Assembly (NCBI GenBank): GCA_963847235.1 | Contig: CAWJYU010000008.1 | Location: 1-64,000 of the forward strand | Length of the DNA: 64,000 bases | Direction: 5' to 3' | Origin: JACDAN01 sp963847235 | GTDB lineage: Bacteria; Actinomycetota; Thermoleophilia; Gaiellales; Gaiellaceae | Shown here: piece after piece, positions 1 to 10,076 of the stretch | Layout: each line of letters begins with the position of its first letter | Position numbering within the stretch: position 1 is the first letter of the stretch | Notes under the pieces: generated by a model | What the model saw: only the letters and a program-made list of their open reading frames with translations | Database searches by the model: none | What the model was told of the DNA's origin: nothing | Program-made: the position numbers and the translations under genes

Positions 1-108
1 CACACCGCCGCCGCCGATCTCGGCAACGGCAAAGGTGACGCCGCCGGCGATCGCGACGACCGCGACACCGGTGAATGCCAGCACAACGCGGCTAAAACGC
101 CTGCGCAT
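1..108 (-). CDS. Secreted or membrane-anchored protein, N-terminus only (runs off contig)
   Basis: The first 36 codons of a leftward gene are visible. It starts MRRRFSRVVLAFTGVAVVAI, a basic head followed by a hydrophobic stretch, then a small-residue segment ending in Gly repeats. This is a signal peptide or single membrane anchor. The ATG at 108 is preceded by a GGAGG-type ribosome site about 6 bases upstream on the minus strand. The rest of the protein lies outside the window, so no function can be given. Confidence 0.6.
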   Translation of the reverse strand, partial: MRRRFSRVVLAFTGVAVVAIAGGVTFAVAEIGGGGV

Positions 109-323
109 GCTCGCCCTCCTCTCCTTCGTTCCTGGTGCCCTTGACCGCAGACACCCGCAGAATTTCGAGGGCCTATCGAGACCAGGCTAGAACAGTTCGA
201 CAGTCGTGTCTAGGTCACGGTCAGGCTGTTTCGACCACTAGCACCGGGTCTTCGTCCGGCTCCTTGCCGGGTCGGGAAACAGCGGCAGGTTCGAGCTCTT
301 TGCGGCGATCGGCGTACGCGTCC

Positions 324-786
324 GTCGCCGACCATCAGCTCGTGTTCGCGAAGACCGACCCGGCGGCCAAGCACAAGGGGATCTCGGCGTTCGTCGTCGA
401 GCGCGGCTGGAACGGCGTCTCGACCCGGGACACCGAGCACAAGCTCGGCATGGATGAAGAACGAGGGCCGGCGGAACACCCGCGAGACCTCACTGGCGAA
501 GTGGCACGCGACCGAGTCGGCGTTCAAGGCCGCCCACCTCGCGATCCAGGTGCACGGCGCCTACGGCTACTCGGCCGAGTACGGCATCGAACGCTACTTC
601 CGCAACGCCCGCGCGCCGATCATCTACGAAGGCACCACCCAGATCCACAAGATGATGCAAGCCGAGCACGCGCTCGGCTTCCGCAAGCTGAACGGCCGCG
701 ACGGCGACGTCTCACCGCTCGCCTCCTGGGCGCCGGCGCTCTCGGGCGTGCACCGGGCCGCGGGGCCCGTGCCGACCGGGGCGTAG
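324..786 (+). pseudogene. Acyl-CoA dehydrogenase remnant
   Basis: Two blocks of an acyl-CoA dehydrogenase lie in different frames. About 324-455 reads LVFAKTDPAAKHKGISAFVV through HKLGM, the middle beta-domain. About 490-700 reads AIQVHGAYGYSAEYGIERYF and IIYEGTTQIHKM, the C-terminal FAD-binding helical domain. The N-terminal domain is absent, and well over 100 residues that should separate the two blocks, including the catalytic Glu region, are missing. Both a frame change and a deletion are needed, so unlike the single-base errors elsewhere this looks like real gene decay. Confidence 0.8.
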
Positions 787-834
787 CCCTCGAAATACGC
801 CCTTCGGTCAATAGGCGGGGCGAACGGGCGTTGT

Positions 835-840
835 TAGCGT
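835..840 (+). promoter_or_regulatory. -10 element (TAGCGT) of a leaderless gene
   Basis: TAGCGT lies 6 bases before the ATG at 847 and no Shine-Dalgarno sequence is present. This is the spacing expected if transcription starts at the start codon. The same arrangement recurs through the window. Confidence 0.4.
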
Positions 841-846
841 CGCCGA

Positions 847-1113
847 ATGCAAGAGGCACTCACGAGGATCCCGCCGAGCATCACGCAGCGCCAGCTGCAG
901 GTCATCGAGCTGATCGCCGCGGGGTGCTCGAACGAGGAGGTCGGCGAGCGGCTGGGCATCTCACCGCGAACAGCCAAGGCACATTGCGATGTGCTTAGGC
1001 AGAAACTCGGCGTCGCCCGGCGTCGGCAGATCCCGGTCGCTTACCGGCTCCTCACCGGGGAAGACCCACTTTCCCGAAGCCTCGGGCCGGTCTCCATCGG
1101 CTCGGGGGACTGA
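847..1113 (+). CDS. Small LuxR/GerE-type HTH protein
   Basis: This 88-residue protein is almost entirely a LuxR-type helix-turn-helix. ITQRQLQVIELIAAGCSNEE, then RLGISPRTAKAHCDVLRQKL, matches the four-helix GerE fold (recognition helix around residues 38-52). No receiver or ligand domain is attached, so it either acts as a bare DNA-binding protein or is the surviving end of a larger regulator. A strong hairpin terminator follows, which isolates it from the large regulator downstream. Confidence 0.75.
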   Translation: MQEALTRIPPSITQRQLQVIELIAAGCSNEEVGERLGISPRTAKAHCDVLRQKLGVARRRQIPVAYRLLTGEDPLSRSLGPVSIGSGD

Positions 1114-1120
1114 CGGCACC

Positions 1121-1158
1121 GCGCCTGCGTCCCGCGACGCAGGCGCGGACCCCCTTTT
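1121..1158 (+). terminator. Rho-independent terminator
   Basis: An 11-bp perfect stem (GCGCCTGCGTC / GACGCAGGCGC) with a CCGC loop ends at 1146 and is followed by TTTT at 1155-1158, just downstream of the small LuxR gene. Confidence 0.8.
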
Positions 1159-1203
1159 CAGACAGTCGCAATCGCCCCACGAGCCGTTTAGCCTCTTGCC
1201 ACC

Positions 1204-3693
1204 ATGGCTGTAGAGGAGGTTGCAACCAGGCGTCGGATCATCCCGCGCCCGCGACTGACGAACCTGCTGGACGAGAGCCCGGCTCGCATCAAGCTGCTCA
1301 TAGCGCCAGCGGGCTACGGTAAGACCACGCTCGCCCAGCAGTGGCTGGAAGTTCCCGAGCGCCGCGACGTGTGGTACCGAGGCAGCCCTGCCTCCGCAGA
1401 CGTGGCTGCCCTGGCAGCGGGAATCGCGATCGCAGCGGCAGAGATCCTTCCGGATGCTGGCAAGCGCATGCGTCAGCGAATTCGAACGGTCGGCCACCCG
1501 GAGGAAGATGTGGACGTCCTGGCGGAATTATTCGCGGAGGACGTCCAGGAGTGGCCGAGTAACGCCTGGTTAGGGATCGACGACTATCACTTCGCGATGG
1601 ACTCCGCAGCATCCGAGCGACTGGTCGAGTTTCTGACGAACGAGACGCCGATCCAGATGGTCTTAGCAACGCGGAACCGGCCGAGCTGGGCCTCGGCGCG
1701 GCGGATTCTCTACGGCGAGATCCAGGAACTGAACTATCGCGTGCTTGCGATGGATGATGAGGAGGCCACGGCAGTCCTTGGGCCGAGGACGGCAGCGGTA
1801 GACGAACTCCTCGCAAGCGCACGCGGCTGGCCGGCGATTATCGGACTTGCAGCACTCACGGGTGACCCCGCGTCACGGCGCTACACCCTTCCTTCCTTAG
1901 GTGAGTACTTTTCGGAGGAGCTCCTTCTCCGATTAGCCCCCCTCGAGCTCCAAGCCATCCGAGCTCTGGCCCTTCCGACAACTCTGACGCCAAGGATAGC
2001 TGAGGTTCTCCTAGGAAATAGCGCAAGACAGACGCTTGAGCTCGCGCTAAGTCTCGGGATTTTGTCACACAGCGCGCCGGACATGTACATCGTGCATCCG
2101 CTCGTCCGCGAGCACCTAAACCAGGGTTCACACTATGTCGACCCGGGCTATGCGAACCTGGTTGCACGGCTCATCGACTTCTGCCTAGAAGATGGAGCGT
2201 GGGACGACGCGATCGAGCTTGCAAAGGCGCACGATGCGGCCTCAATCCCACGGATCCTCGTGGCCGCGCTTGACGCACTCTTGGGTGAAGGAAGACTCGT
2301 CACACTCGAGCGGTGGCTACATCAGGCCCTCGAACTCCAAGTTCATGACGCGAGGCTGGATCTCGCCGAGGCCGAGCTTGCTTTTCGACTTAACGATCAC
2401 GCGCGTGCGGAACATCTGGCAGTCGAAGCCTCCAAGCGACTCGACGATTCTGCCCTCGTAGGGCGCTCCCTCGTGCGCGCTGGTTACGCGGCAATTTTGT
2501 CGGGTAACGAGGGTCGTGGCCTCGGTCACTTTCGACGAGCAAGGCGTCTCGGCCTCGATCTGGCGAGCCGGCGAGAGGCCCTCTTGGGCGAGCATTACGC
2601 CGCTTCGGAACTCGATGATCCTTCCGCGTCCGACATCGTCGCTGAGGCAGTCATGCTCGATGATCTCAGCCCAGAAGGGAAGCTCCGCCTTGAGGTGATG
2701 CGCTTGACGGAGTCCTTTCGCCGAGGCGGAGTGGTCGAAACCGTAACGGAAGCGGCGTCACGAACGCACCTTGTTGATCGAGTGCGAGACCCGCTTGCTG
2801 CAACCGCCTTTCTTCATGCCCTTGCGACTGGCCACAACCTAATGGGGCGATATGACGAGGCTCTTGAAATCGCCGAACGCCTCTTGAGCGCCGCGGCACG
2901 TTTTCGCCTTGCGTTACCGATCCCCCACGGATTGCTCGACACGGCGATCGCACGGCTTGGTCTTCGCCAGTACGATGCAGCGCTTCGGACGATCAACCAG
3001 GTACAGGAATGCACCCCTAGGAGCGATCACCATCTTGAGGCGCTCGCGACGGTGGCACGGGCCCGCATCTTCCTGTGCCAACGAAACGTCCCTGCCGCCG
3101 TGTCCCTGCTTAAATCGCTAGATGGCTCGTACCTGAGTTCTCCAAGCCGCGCTGAGGTCGAGGCCTGGCGTGGCTACGCCTTCGCAGCCGAAGACGACGT
3201 GGATGCTGCCGCGCGCTTAGCTCTCTCGGCGAAAGACGGGAGCGGTGCCACGATTGAGGCTCAGGTACTCATTGCGGCTATCGAGGCCCTGTGCTCGCCT
3301 GAGGGCTCAGCGAGTCGAGGTACCCTCGCAGCACAGCTTTGGAGCGTTGTCCAGACTACAGGAGACGTCGATACGTTCGTCTCGATCTATCGCTCGACCC
3401 CTTCGATCCTCACTGACGTCGGATCGGGTGGTAGAGAGGCGGAAGTGCTGAGCCTGCTCAGTCGACTCGACGATCACGCGTTTGGAAGAAAAGCCGGCCT
3501 CATCGACGAGGCCTCACCATTCCTAACGCCGCGTGAGAGCGAGGTCGCTGAGCTACTTGTTAGAGGGTTAACGAATCGAGAAATTGCAGCGCTTCTGTTC
3601 ATTACGCAATCTACTGTGAAGGTTCATATTCGTCACGTCTATGAGAAGCTCGGCGTTAAAAATAGAGCGACAGCGATCGCCAGGCTAAGTTAG
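1204..3693 (+). CDS. Large ATP-binding LuxR-family (MalT/LAL-like) transcriptional regulator
   Basis: This 829-residue protein has the STAND/LAL layout. The Walker A motif APAGYGKTTLAQQW is near residue 36, the acidic LGIDDYH strand follows near residue 120, a winged-helix/arm region comes next, then a long helical TPR-like section (about 330-740). The C-terminal LuxR HTH begins LTPRESEVAELLVRGLTNRE and ends near residue 827. Such proteins bind ATP and an inducer, oligomerise and activate promoters; the inducer cannot be read from sequence. Codon use is clearly AT-richer than the neighbours (GTTAACGAATCGAG, ATTACGCAATCTACTGTG near the 3' end), which suggests recent acquisition. No Shine-Dalgarno is seen; TAGCCT lies 9 bases before the ATG. 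Confidence 0.85.
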   Translation: MAVEEVATRRRIIPRPRLTNLLDESPARIKLLIAPAGYGKTTLAQQWLEVPERRDVWYRGSPASADVAALAAGIAIAAAEILPDAGKRMRQRIRTVGHPEEDVDVLAELFAEDVQEWPSNAWLGIDDYHFAMDSAASERLVEFLTNETPIQMVLATRNRPSWASARRILYGEIQELNYRVLAMDDEEATAVLGPRTAAVDELLASARGWPAIIGLAALTGDPASRRYTLPSLGEYFSEELLLRLAPLELQAIRALALPTTLTPRIAEVLLGNSARQTLELALSLGILSHSAPDMYIVHPLVREHLNQGSHYVDPGYANLVARLIDFCLEDGAWDDAIELAKAHDAASIPRILVAALDALLGEGRLVTLERWLHQALELQVHDARLDLAEAELAFRLNDHARAEHLAVEASKRLDDSALVGRSLVRAGYAAILSGNEGRGLGHFRRARRLGLDLASRREALLGEHYAASELDDPSASDIVAEAVMLDDLSPEGKLRLEVMRLTESFRRGGVVETVTEAASRTHLVDRVRDPLAATAFLHALATGHNLMGRYDEALEIAERLLSAAARFRLALPIPHGLLDTAIARLGLRQYDAALRTINQVQECTPRSDHHLEALATVARARIFLCQRNVPAAVSLLKSLDGSYLSSPSRAEVEAWRGYAFAAEDDVDAAARLALSAKDGSGATIEAQVLIAAIEALCSPEGSASRGTLAAQLWSVVQTTGDVDTFVSIYRSTPSILTDVGSGGREAEVLSLLSRLDDHAFGRKAGLIDEASPFLTPRESEVAELLVRGLTNREIAALLFITQSTVKVHIRHVYEKLGVKNRATAIARLS

Positions 3694-4244
3694 GCCACAA
3701 GAATGTTCGCCGCAAGCTGGTTGTGAAGTAGCCTGCCGTGTAACGATCCTCTACGACGACAGCGCAAGCTGTCCGACTGCTTGCCTGTCTGGCATGGTCC
3801 GAACACTGCGATGCCGGCGAGACCTACGGCGAAATACGGCTCGACGTCCAGATAAGCCATCGCACCTCGGATGAGCGGAGAGGAGAGACACCCGTGCGCC
3901 AGGACCCGCGGCGTAAGCCAGCAGGAGGTTCTCCGAAATTGGTGCGGGTGCGAGCTGCCGTCGAACTCAGGGCCGCGTCAAGCGCCCCAAAAGGTTTAAC
4001 CTTGCCCCTACCGCGCTAGTTGCCAATTGGGTTGCTCGAGCTGTTGCACCTCGCGAACTCCATCACCGCTTTCGGGGTTACCTCGCCGTCGCTGTGCTTG
4101 GTGGCGGGCTCAAGGCCTGGTAGCTGGCGCTCGCGGAGTCTCCGTTTTCCACATCCGTGGGCATTCCCTGTTTGAGGATCTGTCCACAGCGTGGGGAAAA
4201 CAGGGGCGAAGGCTCCCGAAAACCGAGGTCGCGCTGGCGCCTGA
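3694..4244. other. 551-bp region with no recognisable gene
   Basis: No frame here has a convincing protein pattern. Base composition is lower in GC, like the preceding regulator, so it may be the tail of the same acquired segment. Two DnaA-box-like sequences are visible, TTTTCCACA (4145-4153) and CTGTCCACA (4180-4188), with an inverted GTTTTCC/GGAAAAC pair around them. A third box, TGTGGACAA, is at 4598-4606 beyond the next gene. Confidence 0.4.
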
Positions 4245-4577
4245 CTAGGCGATCAGGCCGCGCCGGAGACCGACGGCGACCGCATGCGCGCGAGAGCGTG
4301 CCTGGAGCTTGGCGAGCAGGTGCCGCACGTGGGACTTCACGGTCTCTTCCGACAGGAAGAGGCGGTGGCCGATCTCACGGTTGACGAGACCCTCGGAGAT
4401 CAGCTGGAGGACTTCGAGCTCCCGGGCGGTCGGCTCCTGCTCGAGCTTCTTGACGGGAGCCGTGAACGGGATGACCTCACCCGCACCGCTCGTGGTCCGC
4501 CGCTGGGCGACGGCCTCGAAGCGCCGCGAGTGGTCCATGTATCGATTGAGGATCCGTTTCCTCTCCGCAGCGTCCAC
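4245..4577 (-). CDS. LuxR-type HTH regulator without receiver domain
   Basis: This 110-residue protein has a GerE-type DNA-binding domain in its C-terminal 65 residues (PTARELEVLQLISEGLVNRE, then RLFLSEETVKSHVRHLLAKL). About 45 N-terminal residues show no known domain. Start is a GTG at 4577. A near-palindrome GATACTAGGTATC (4578-4590) sits immediately upstream over the likely -10, and could be an operator, possibly autoregulatory (inference). The gene ends at 4245, close to the gene-poor interval. Confidence 0.75.
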   Translation of the reverse strand: MDAAERKRILNRYMDHSRRFEAVAQRRTTSGAGEVIPFTAPVKKLEQEPTARELEVLQLISEGLVNREIGHRLFLSEETVKSHVRHLLAKLQARSRAHAVAVGLRRGLIA

Positions 4578-4644
4578 GATACTAGGTATCGGCGGCCTGT
4601 GGACAAAGGTCCCTCCCCCTTTTGAGGGATGGCCCCCGTTGCGG

Positions 4645-4872
4645 CTACGGCCGATCCGGCCAGGGGTACCAGATGATGTGGACGATCAGGACGGCGAAGA
4701 GGCCGAGCAGGACCATCGTCAGGAGCGGCCTTCGGGCCTGGAGGTAGACCACCGTCCGGGCGAACCCCGGCCAGGGGACGAACTCCCTGCCGACAGCGGC
4801 GAGTACCTCCGGGAAGGCGACGATCCCGGCCAGGATGCCCCACACGAGGTAGCCCCATTGCTCCTCGCTCAT
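4645..4872 (-). CDS. Small membrane protein, paralogue B (unknown family)
   Basis: This 75-residue protein has two hydrophobic segments, about residues 8-26 (YLVWGILAGIVAF) and 50-68 (LLTMVLLGLFAVLIVHIIW), and ends YPWPDRP. It is clearly related to the product of the gene just upstream: both have a GY-VWGIL segment, a central LQAR motif and a YPWP ending. Its ATG overlaps the upstream stop codon as ATGA, so the pair should be translationally coupled. I do not recognise the family. The shared pattern suggests a two-helix protein that works as a heterodimer or repeat assembly (inference). Confidence 0.65.
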   Translation of the reverse strand: MSEEQWGYLVWGILAGIVAFPEVLAAVGREFVPWPGFARTVVYLQARRPLLTMVLLGLFAVLIVHIIWYPWPDRP

Positions 4873-5207
4873 GACTCGGCCCGACGGAATGGCCACGGGT
4901 AGAAGACGATCCGGGCTCCGAGAACGACGAGCCCGGCGAGGATCGGCATCGCCGTCCAGTTGTGGCGGGCCTGGAGGTTGCCGGCCGTCTCGGAGAGCGT
5001 CGGGAACGGGATGTTCGCGCCACGCCAGGCGAGCAGCTCGAAGACGGTGACGATGACCGCGAGAATGCCCCAGACGATGTAGCCGCTCCACTCGCGACGG
5101 CTCACGGGCCCGACCTCGGGCTGATCCCGAGCCAGCGTCGGATCGCGGGAGGCCATCGGCGAGCGCTTGACCTCTGGCTCCTGTGCCGGCCGGATCAGGG
5201 CTGCCAT
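4869..5207 (-). CDS. Small membrane protein, paralogue A (unknown family)
   Basis: This 112-residue protein is the first of the tandem pair. A charged N-terminal tail of about 38 residues precedes the conserved unit: WSGYIVWGILAVIVTVFELL as helix 1, NLQARHNW in the linker, and ILAGLVVLGARIVFYPWPF as helix 2. Its stop overlaps the start of paralogue B. The tail contains several Met codons, so the true start could be later (for example MASRD). Function is unknown. Confidence 0.65.
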   Translation of the reverse strand: MAALIRPAQEPEVKRSPMASRDPTLARDQPEVGPVSRREWSGYIVWGILAVIVTVFELLAWRGANIPFPTLSETAGNLQARHNWTAMPILAGLVVLGARIVFYPWPFRRAES

Positions 5208-5345
5208 CTGAGTCTCCTTTCCACGGTTGGGCAGCGCGGATACTCGTGAACCGGCATCGTGGACACTATGACCGCGAGAGAGGTCGCCACTGGATTCGCG
5301 CTCGTCGCGATCCGGCCTCGTGTGGGCCTACGGCGGGGATGCGTC

Positions 5346-5780
5346 CTAGGGACGCTCGCCGGACGAATCAGGGAGGCCCACGACATCGACGCCAAGCGCA
5401 GAGGCGACCCGCGCGACCGGTGGATCGGAGGTCGCGATCGATTCTCCGTCCGTGACGGCATGCGCCAGCAGAAAGCAATCCGCCATCGAGAGCGGCGACT
5501 CCGTTCGGTGGTAGTGCGCCGTCCGAATCTCTGCAGCGAGCCACGCCTGAGGCCGGTCTGATACCGCCGTAGCCAGCGCGTTCCCGAGGAACAGGGGCTC
5601 GATCGCTGCTCGAACGCCGTCGGCGGCGATCCCGTGGACGCGCTGCGTTACGTCGATCGCCTCGGCGAGATTGACGATGACAACCCGCGCCCCGCCGGCG
5701 CGCAGGAGACCCTCGACCTCGTCGGCAGCGGGCTCGTCGACGACAAGCGCCACGAGTGCGTAGGCGTCGAGAAAGGTCAA
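5346..5780 (-). CDS. vapC: VapC-family PIN-domain ribonuclease toxin
   Basis: This 144-residue PIN domain is presumed to be an Mg-dependent endoribonuclease toxin. Expected acidic residues are visible: Asp5 in FLDAYALVALVVDEPA, a Glu-containing NLAEAIDV segment, Asp in MADCFLLAHAV, and Asp in IATSDPPVA. The ATG overlaps the stop of the antitoxin gene (ATGA at 5777-5780), the usual antitoxin-first layout. Cellular target unknown. Confidence 0.85.
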   Translation of the reverse strand: MTFLDAYALVALVVDEPAADEVEGLLRAGGARVVIVNLAEAIDVTQRVHGIAADGVRAAIEPLFLGNALATAVSDRPQAWLAAEIRTAHYHRTESPLSMADCFLLAHAVTDGESIATSDPPVARVASALGVDVVGLPDSSGERP

Positions 5781-6010
5781 CGCCGACTTTCGGCGGCTGT
5801 CTCGTCCTTTCTGGCTGTCTCGCGGAGCGCTCTGGTGGAGACGTCTTCCTTGAGGGCGCCCCGAGCCGCTGCAATCGGGTCATCGGGCAGCGGCCGGACG
5901 ACGACGTGGTCACCAAGATCCTCGACGGCGACGACTTTCGTTCCCCATCTACTACGGACGCTCGCCGGTAGTGAGATCTGACCGCCCGTAGTGATCTTGC
6001 GCAGTTTCAT
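5777..6010 (-). CDS. vapB: AbrB/MazE-type antitoxin (VapB)
   Basis: This 77-residue protein has a SpoVT-AbrB swapped-hairpin DNA-binding domain over residues 1-45 (KITTGGQISLPASVRSRWG, then VVAVEDLGDHVVVRPLP) and a charged helical tail that would bind and block VapC. It probably represses its own promoter. TACGAT lies 7 bases upstream of the ATG with no ribosome site, consistent with a leaderless transcript. Confidence 0.85.
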   Translation of the reverse strand: MKLRKITTGGQISLPASVRSRWGTKVVAVEDLGDHVVVRPLPDDPIAAARGALKEDVSTRALRETARKDETAAESRR

Positions 6011-6043
6011 GCGTCGGATCGTACTACATTGAACGCGACTCGT

Positions 6044-7116
6044 CTAGACGACCGGCGGCGCCTCCACCAGGGCCGGGAGCGGGTCGGCCATGACGACCTC
6101 GCGCTCCTGCGGCTGGATGCGGCCGGCCTTGATCTCCTCCGCCCAGTGGCAGGCGACCACATGGCCGTCCGAGAGCTTGCGCAGCTCCGGAACCTCGGTC
6201 TCGCAGCGCGTCGGCTGGATGTACGGGCAGCGCGTGTGGAAGCGGCAGGCGTGCGGCGGGTTCGCGGGGCTCGGCAGGTCGCCGGGGAGCAGGATCGCCT
6301 CGCGCTTGGCCTCGACCTCCGGATCCGGGATCGGCACCGCCGAGAGCAGCGAGATCGTGTACGGGTGGAGCGGGTTGTCGTAGAGCTCCTCCGCCGGCGA
6401 GATCTCGACGATCGTGCCGAGGTACATGACCGCGATCCGGTCGGAGATGTGCCGCACCACCGCCAGGTCGTGGGCGATGAAGAGGTAGGTGAGCTCGAAC
6501 TCGCGCTGCATGTTCTCGAGCAGGTTGATGATCTGCGCCTGGATCGAGACGTCGAGCGCGGAGACCGGCTCGTCGGCGACGATGAAGTCCGGGTTGACGG
6601 CGAGCGCGCGGGCCACGCCGATCCGCTGGCGCTGACCGCCGGAGAACTCGTGCGGGTACCGGCTCGCGGCGTCCGCGGGAAGCCCGACGGTCTGGAGCAG
6701 CTCGCGCACCCTCCTCGCCGACCCGCGCCGGCCGCCCAGCCCGTGCACGCGCATCGGCTCGCTGATCATCCTTCCGACCGAGTGGCGCGGGTTCAGGGAC
6801 GCGTACGGGTCCTGGAAGACCATCTGCATCTTCCGCCTCAGGGGCCGCAGCTCGGACTCGCCGAGCTCGGTGATGTCCTGGCCGTCGAAGACGATCCGGC
6901 CGGCCGTCGGCTCGTAGAGGCGGATGATTGCGCGGCCGACCGTGGACTTGCCGCAGCCGGACTCGCCGACCAGCCCGAGCGTCTCGCCCCGCTGGATCTC
7001 GAGCGAGACCCCGTCGACGGCCTTGATGTCGCCGACATGGCGGTCGAGGAAGACGCCGCTCTTGATCGGGAACCAGACCTTCAGGTCGTCGAGCGAGAGC
7101 AAAGCGCCGTTCTGGC

Positions 7117-7120
<4 letters not shown>
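6044..7120 (-). CDS. Oligopeptide/dipeptide ABC transporter ATPase (OppF/DppF-like)
   Basis: This 358-residue ATPase is the second nucleotide-binding subunit of a peptide importer. It has Walker A GESGCGKSTVGRAI, Q-loop MVFQDPYASLNP, signature EFSGGQRQRIGVARAL, Walker B FIVADEPVSALD and the switch histidine in FIAHDLAVV. The C-terminal extension includes the Cys motif CRFHTRCPYIQPTRC typical of Opp/Dpp ATPases. Start is the ATG at 7120, overlapping the stop of the preceding ATPase gene (ATGA). Last gene of a five-gene operon. Confidence 0.93.
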
Positions 7121-8126
<1,006 letters not shown>

Positions 8127-8130
<4 letters not shown>

Positions 8131-9035
8131 GCCCTCCCCCTGAAGCGCGGGTCGAGGGCCTCGCGAAGCCCGTCGCCGATCAGGTTGAAGCCGAGCACCG
8201 AGATCACGATCGCGAGACCCGGGATCAGCGCGAGGTGCGGCGCGGACTGCAGGTAGCGCGTCGTGTCGGTCAGCATCGTCCCCCACTCCGGCGTGGACGG
8301 ATCCTGCGGGCCGAGACCGAGGAAGCCGAGGCCGGCCACGTCGATGATCGCGGTCGCCAGGGCCAGAGTCCCCTGGACGATCACGGGCGACATCGCGTTC
8401 GGGAGGATGTGGGCCGAGAGGATCGACCGTCCCTTCACGCCGACCGAGCGCGCGGCGAGCACATAGTCGGCTTCGCGCGCCGCCAGGATCGAGCCGCGAA
8501 GGAGCCGGGCGAAGATCGGGATCTGCGTCACCCCGACGGCGACCATGATCTGCCAGAGCCCCTGCCCGAGGATCGCGACCAGCCCGATCGCGAGGAGGAG
8601 CCCCGGAATCGAGAGCATGATGTCGGCGCCGCGCATGATCACCGAGTCGACCCAGCCGCCGAAGTAGCCGGCCAGGGCGCCGAAGAAGGCGCCGAAACTG
8701 AGGCCGACGGCCGTGGCGACGAGCCCGATCAGCAGCGAGTAGCGCGCGCCGTAGACGACGCGTGAGAACACGTCGCGGCCCTGCTGGTCGAGGCCGAACA
8801 GATGCTCGGCCGACGGCCCGGGGCAGCAGACTCCACCCAGGCGACTCAGGTCGCCGACCTGCGGATCCTCCGGCGCCACCCACGGCGCGAAGAGGGCCAT
8901 GACGAGAAAGACCGCGACGATCACGGAGCCGACGATCGCGCCGGGGTTGTGCCGGAGGCGGCGCCACGCCTCGTTCCAGAGGCCGCTCGGCGCGTCGAGC
9001 TCAATCGCTCGTGCTTCGGCTTCAGCGACGCTCAC
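8127..9035 (-). CDS. Peptide ABC transporter permease (OppC/DppC-like)
   Basis: This 302-residue inner-membrane permease has an N-terminal OppC_N segment (WRRLRHNPGAIVGSVIVAVF) and five further hydrophobic segments. The EAA loop with the conserved Gly is visible as VLAARSVGVKGRSILSAHIL, near residues 210-230. It overlaps both neighbours (ATGA upstream, GTGA downstream), as expected for a tightly coupled transporter operon. Confidence 0.92.
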
Positions 9036-10036
9036 GAAACTCGGATCCTGGGATTGATGAGCGCATACGAGATGTCCACCGCCAGGTTCACGAGCACGAA
9101 GACGAGCGAGACGAAGAGGATCCCGCCCTGCAGGACCGGGTAGTCGCGCTGCCGGATCGCCTCGACGAGCCAGCTGCCCATGCCGGGGAAGGCGAACACG
9201 GTCTCGGTCAGCACGGCGCCGGAGAGCAAGAGGCCGGCCTGGAGACCGATGATCGTCATGATCGGGAGCAACGCGTTCCGGAAGATGTGCCGCGTGTCCA
9301 CGGCGCGCGGCGAGAGCCCCTTGGCCCGCGCCGTCCGCACGTAGTCCTCGTTCTGGACGTCGAGAACGGCGGCGCGGGTGATTCGCGCGATGATCGCGAG
9401 CGGGATCGAGCCGAGCGCGATCGCCGGCAGGATCAGGTGCTTGGTCACGTCCCAGAAGGCGGCGAGGTCACCGGCCAGCAGCGCATCGATCGTGTAGAAG
9501 CCCGTCGGGTGCTCGATGTCGATCAGGACGTCGATCCGTCCCACGGTTGGTAACCATCCGAGCTCGACCGCGAAGACGTACTTCAGCAGGATCGCGAGGA
9601 AGAAGACCGGGATCGAGATCCCGAGCAGGGATAAGACCAGGCTCGAGTGGTCGACCCAGGTGCCGTAGCGCTTGGCGGCGACGAACCCGAGCGGGATGCC
9701 GAACGTGACCGCGAAGAGGATCGCCGCGATCGTGAGCTCGATCGTGGCCGGGAAGCGCTCGCGGAGCTCGGAGGTCACCGGCCGCCGCGACCTGATCGTC
9801 GTCCCGAGGTCGCCGGTCGCGACCGTCTTCAGGTACTCCCAGTACTGGATGTGAATCGGCTCGTCGAGGCCGTACTGCTCCTCGATCTGCGCGATCGTCT
9901 CCGGCGTCGCCCGCTCACCGAGCAGCGACTCGGCCGGCCCGGCCGGCAGGGCCCTGATCCACAGGAAGACCAGGATCGAGAGCCCGAGCAGGATCGGGAC
10001 GAGCAGGATCAGCCGGCGGACGATGAAGCGGGCCAC
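9032..10036 (-). CDS. Peptide ABC transporter permease (OppB/DppB-like)
   Basis: This 334-residue permease begins MARFIVRRLILLVPILLGLS, the typical DppB first helix. It carries the OppB loop motif GLDEPIHIQYWEYL and the EAA loop YVRTARAKGLSPRAV. Six transmembrane segments are visible. It pairs with the OppC-like permease to form the channel. The binding-protein gene lies 40 bp upstream on the same strand. Confidence 0.92.
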   Translation of the reverse strand: MARFIVRRLILLVPILLGLSILVFLWIRALPAGPAESLLGERATPETIAQIEEQYGLDEPIHIQYWEYLKTVATGDLGTTIRSRRPVTSELRERFPATIELTIAAILFAVTFGIPLGFVAAKRYGTWVDHSSLVLSLLGISIPVFFLAILLKYVFAVELGWLPTVGRIDVLIDIEHPTGFYTIDALLAGDLAAFWDVTKHLILPAIALGSIPLAIIARITRAAVLDVQNEDYVRTARAKGLSPRAVDTRHIFRNALLPIMTIIGLQAGLLLSGAVLTETVFAFPGMGSWLVEAIRQRDYPVLQGGILFVSLVFVLVNLAVDISYALINPRIRVS

Positions 10037-10076
10037 GCTTCAGTTCCCCCGCCGGCTGTGTGCTAGGTACCTCTGA

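Noticed and set aside
1196..1207. GCCACCATGG at the start of the large regulator looks like a eukaryotic Kozak sequence
   Set aside because: Chance match in GC-rich DNA; the gene and all neighbours are bacterial and no eukaryotic or vector sequence is present.
3694..4244. A small gene at 4027-4248
   Set aside because: No ribosome site or -10 at the proper distance, Arg/Cys-rich translation and no recognisable fold.
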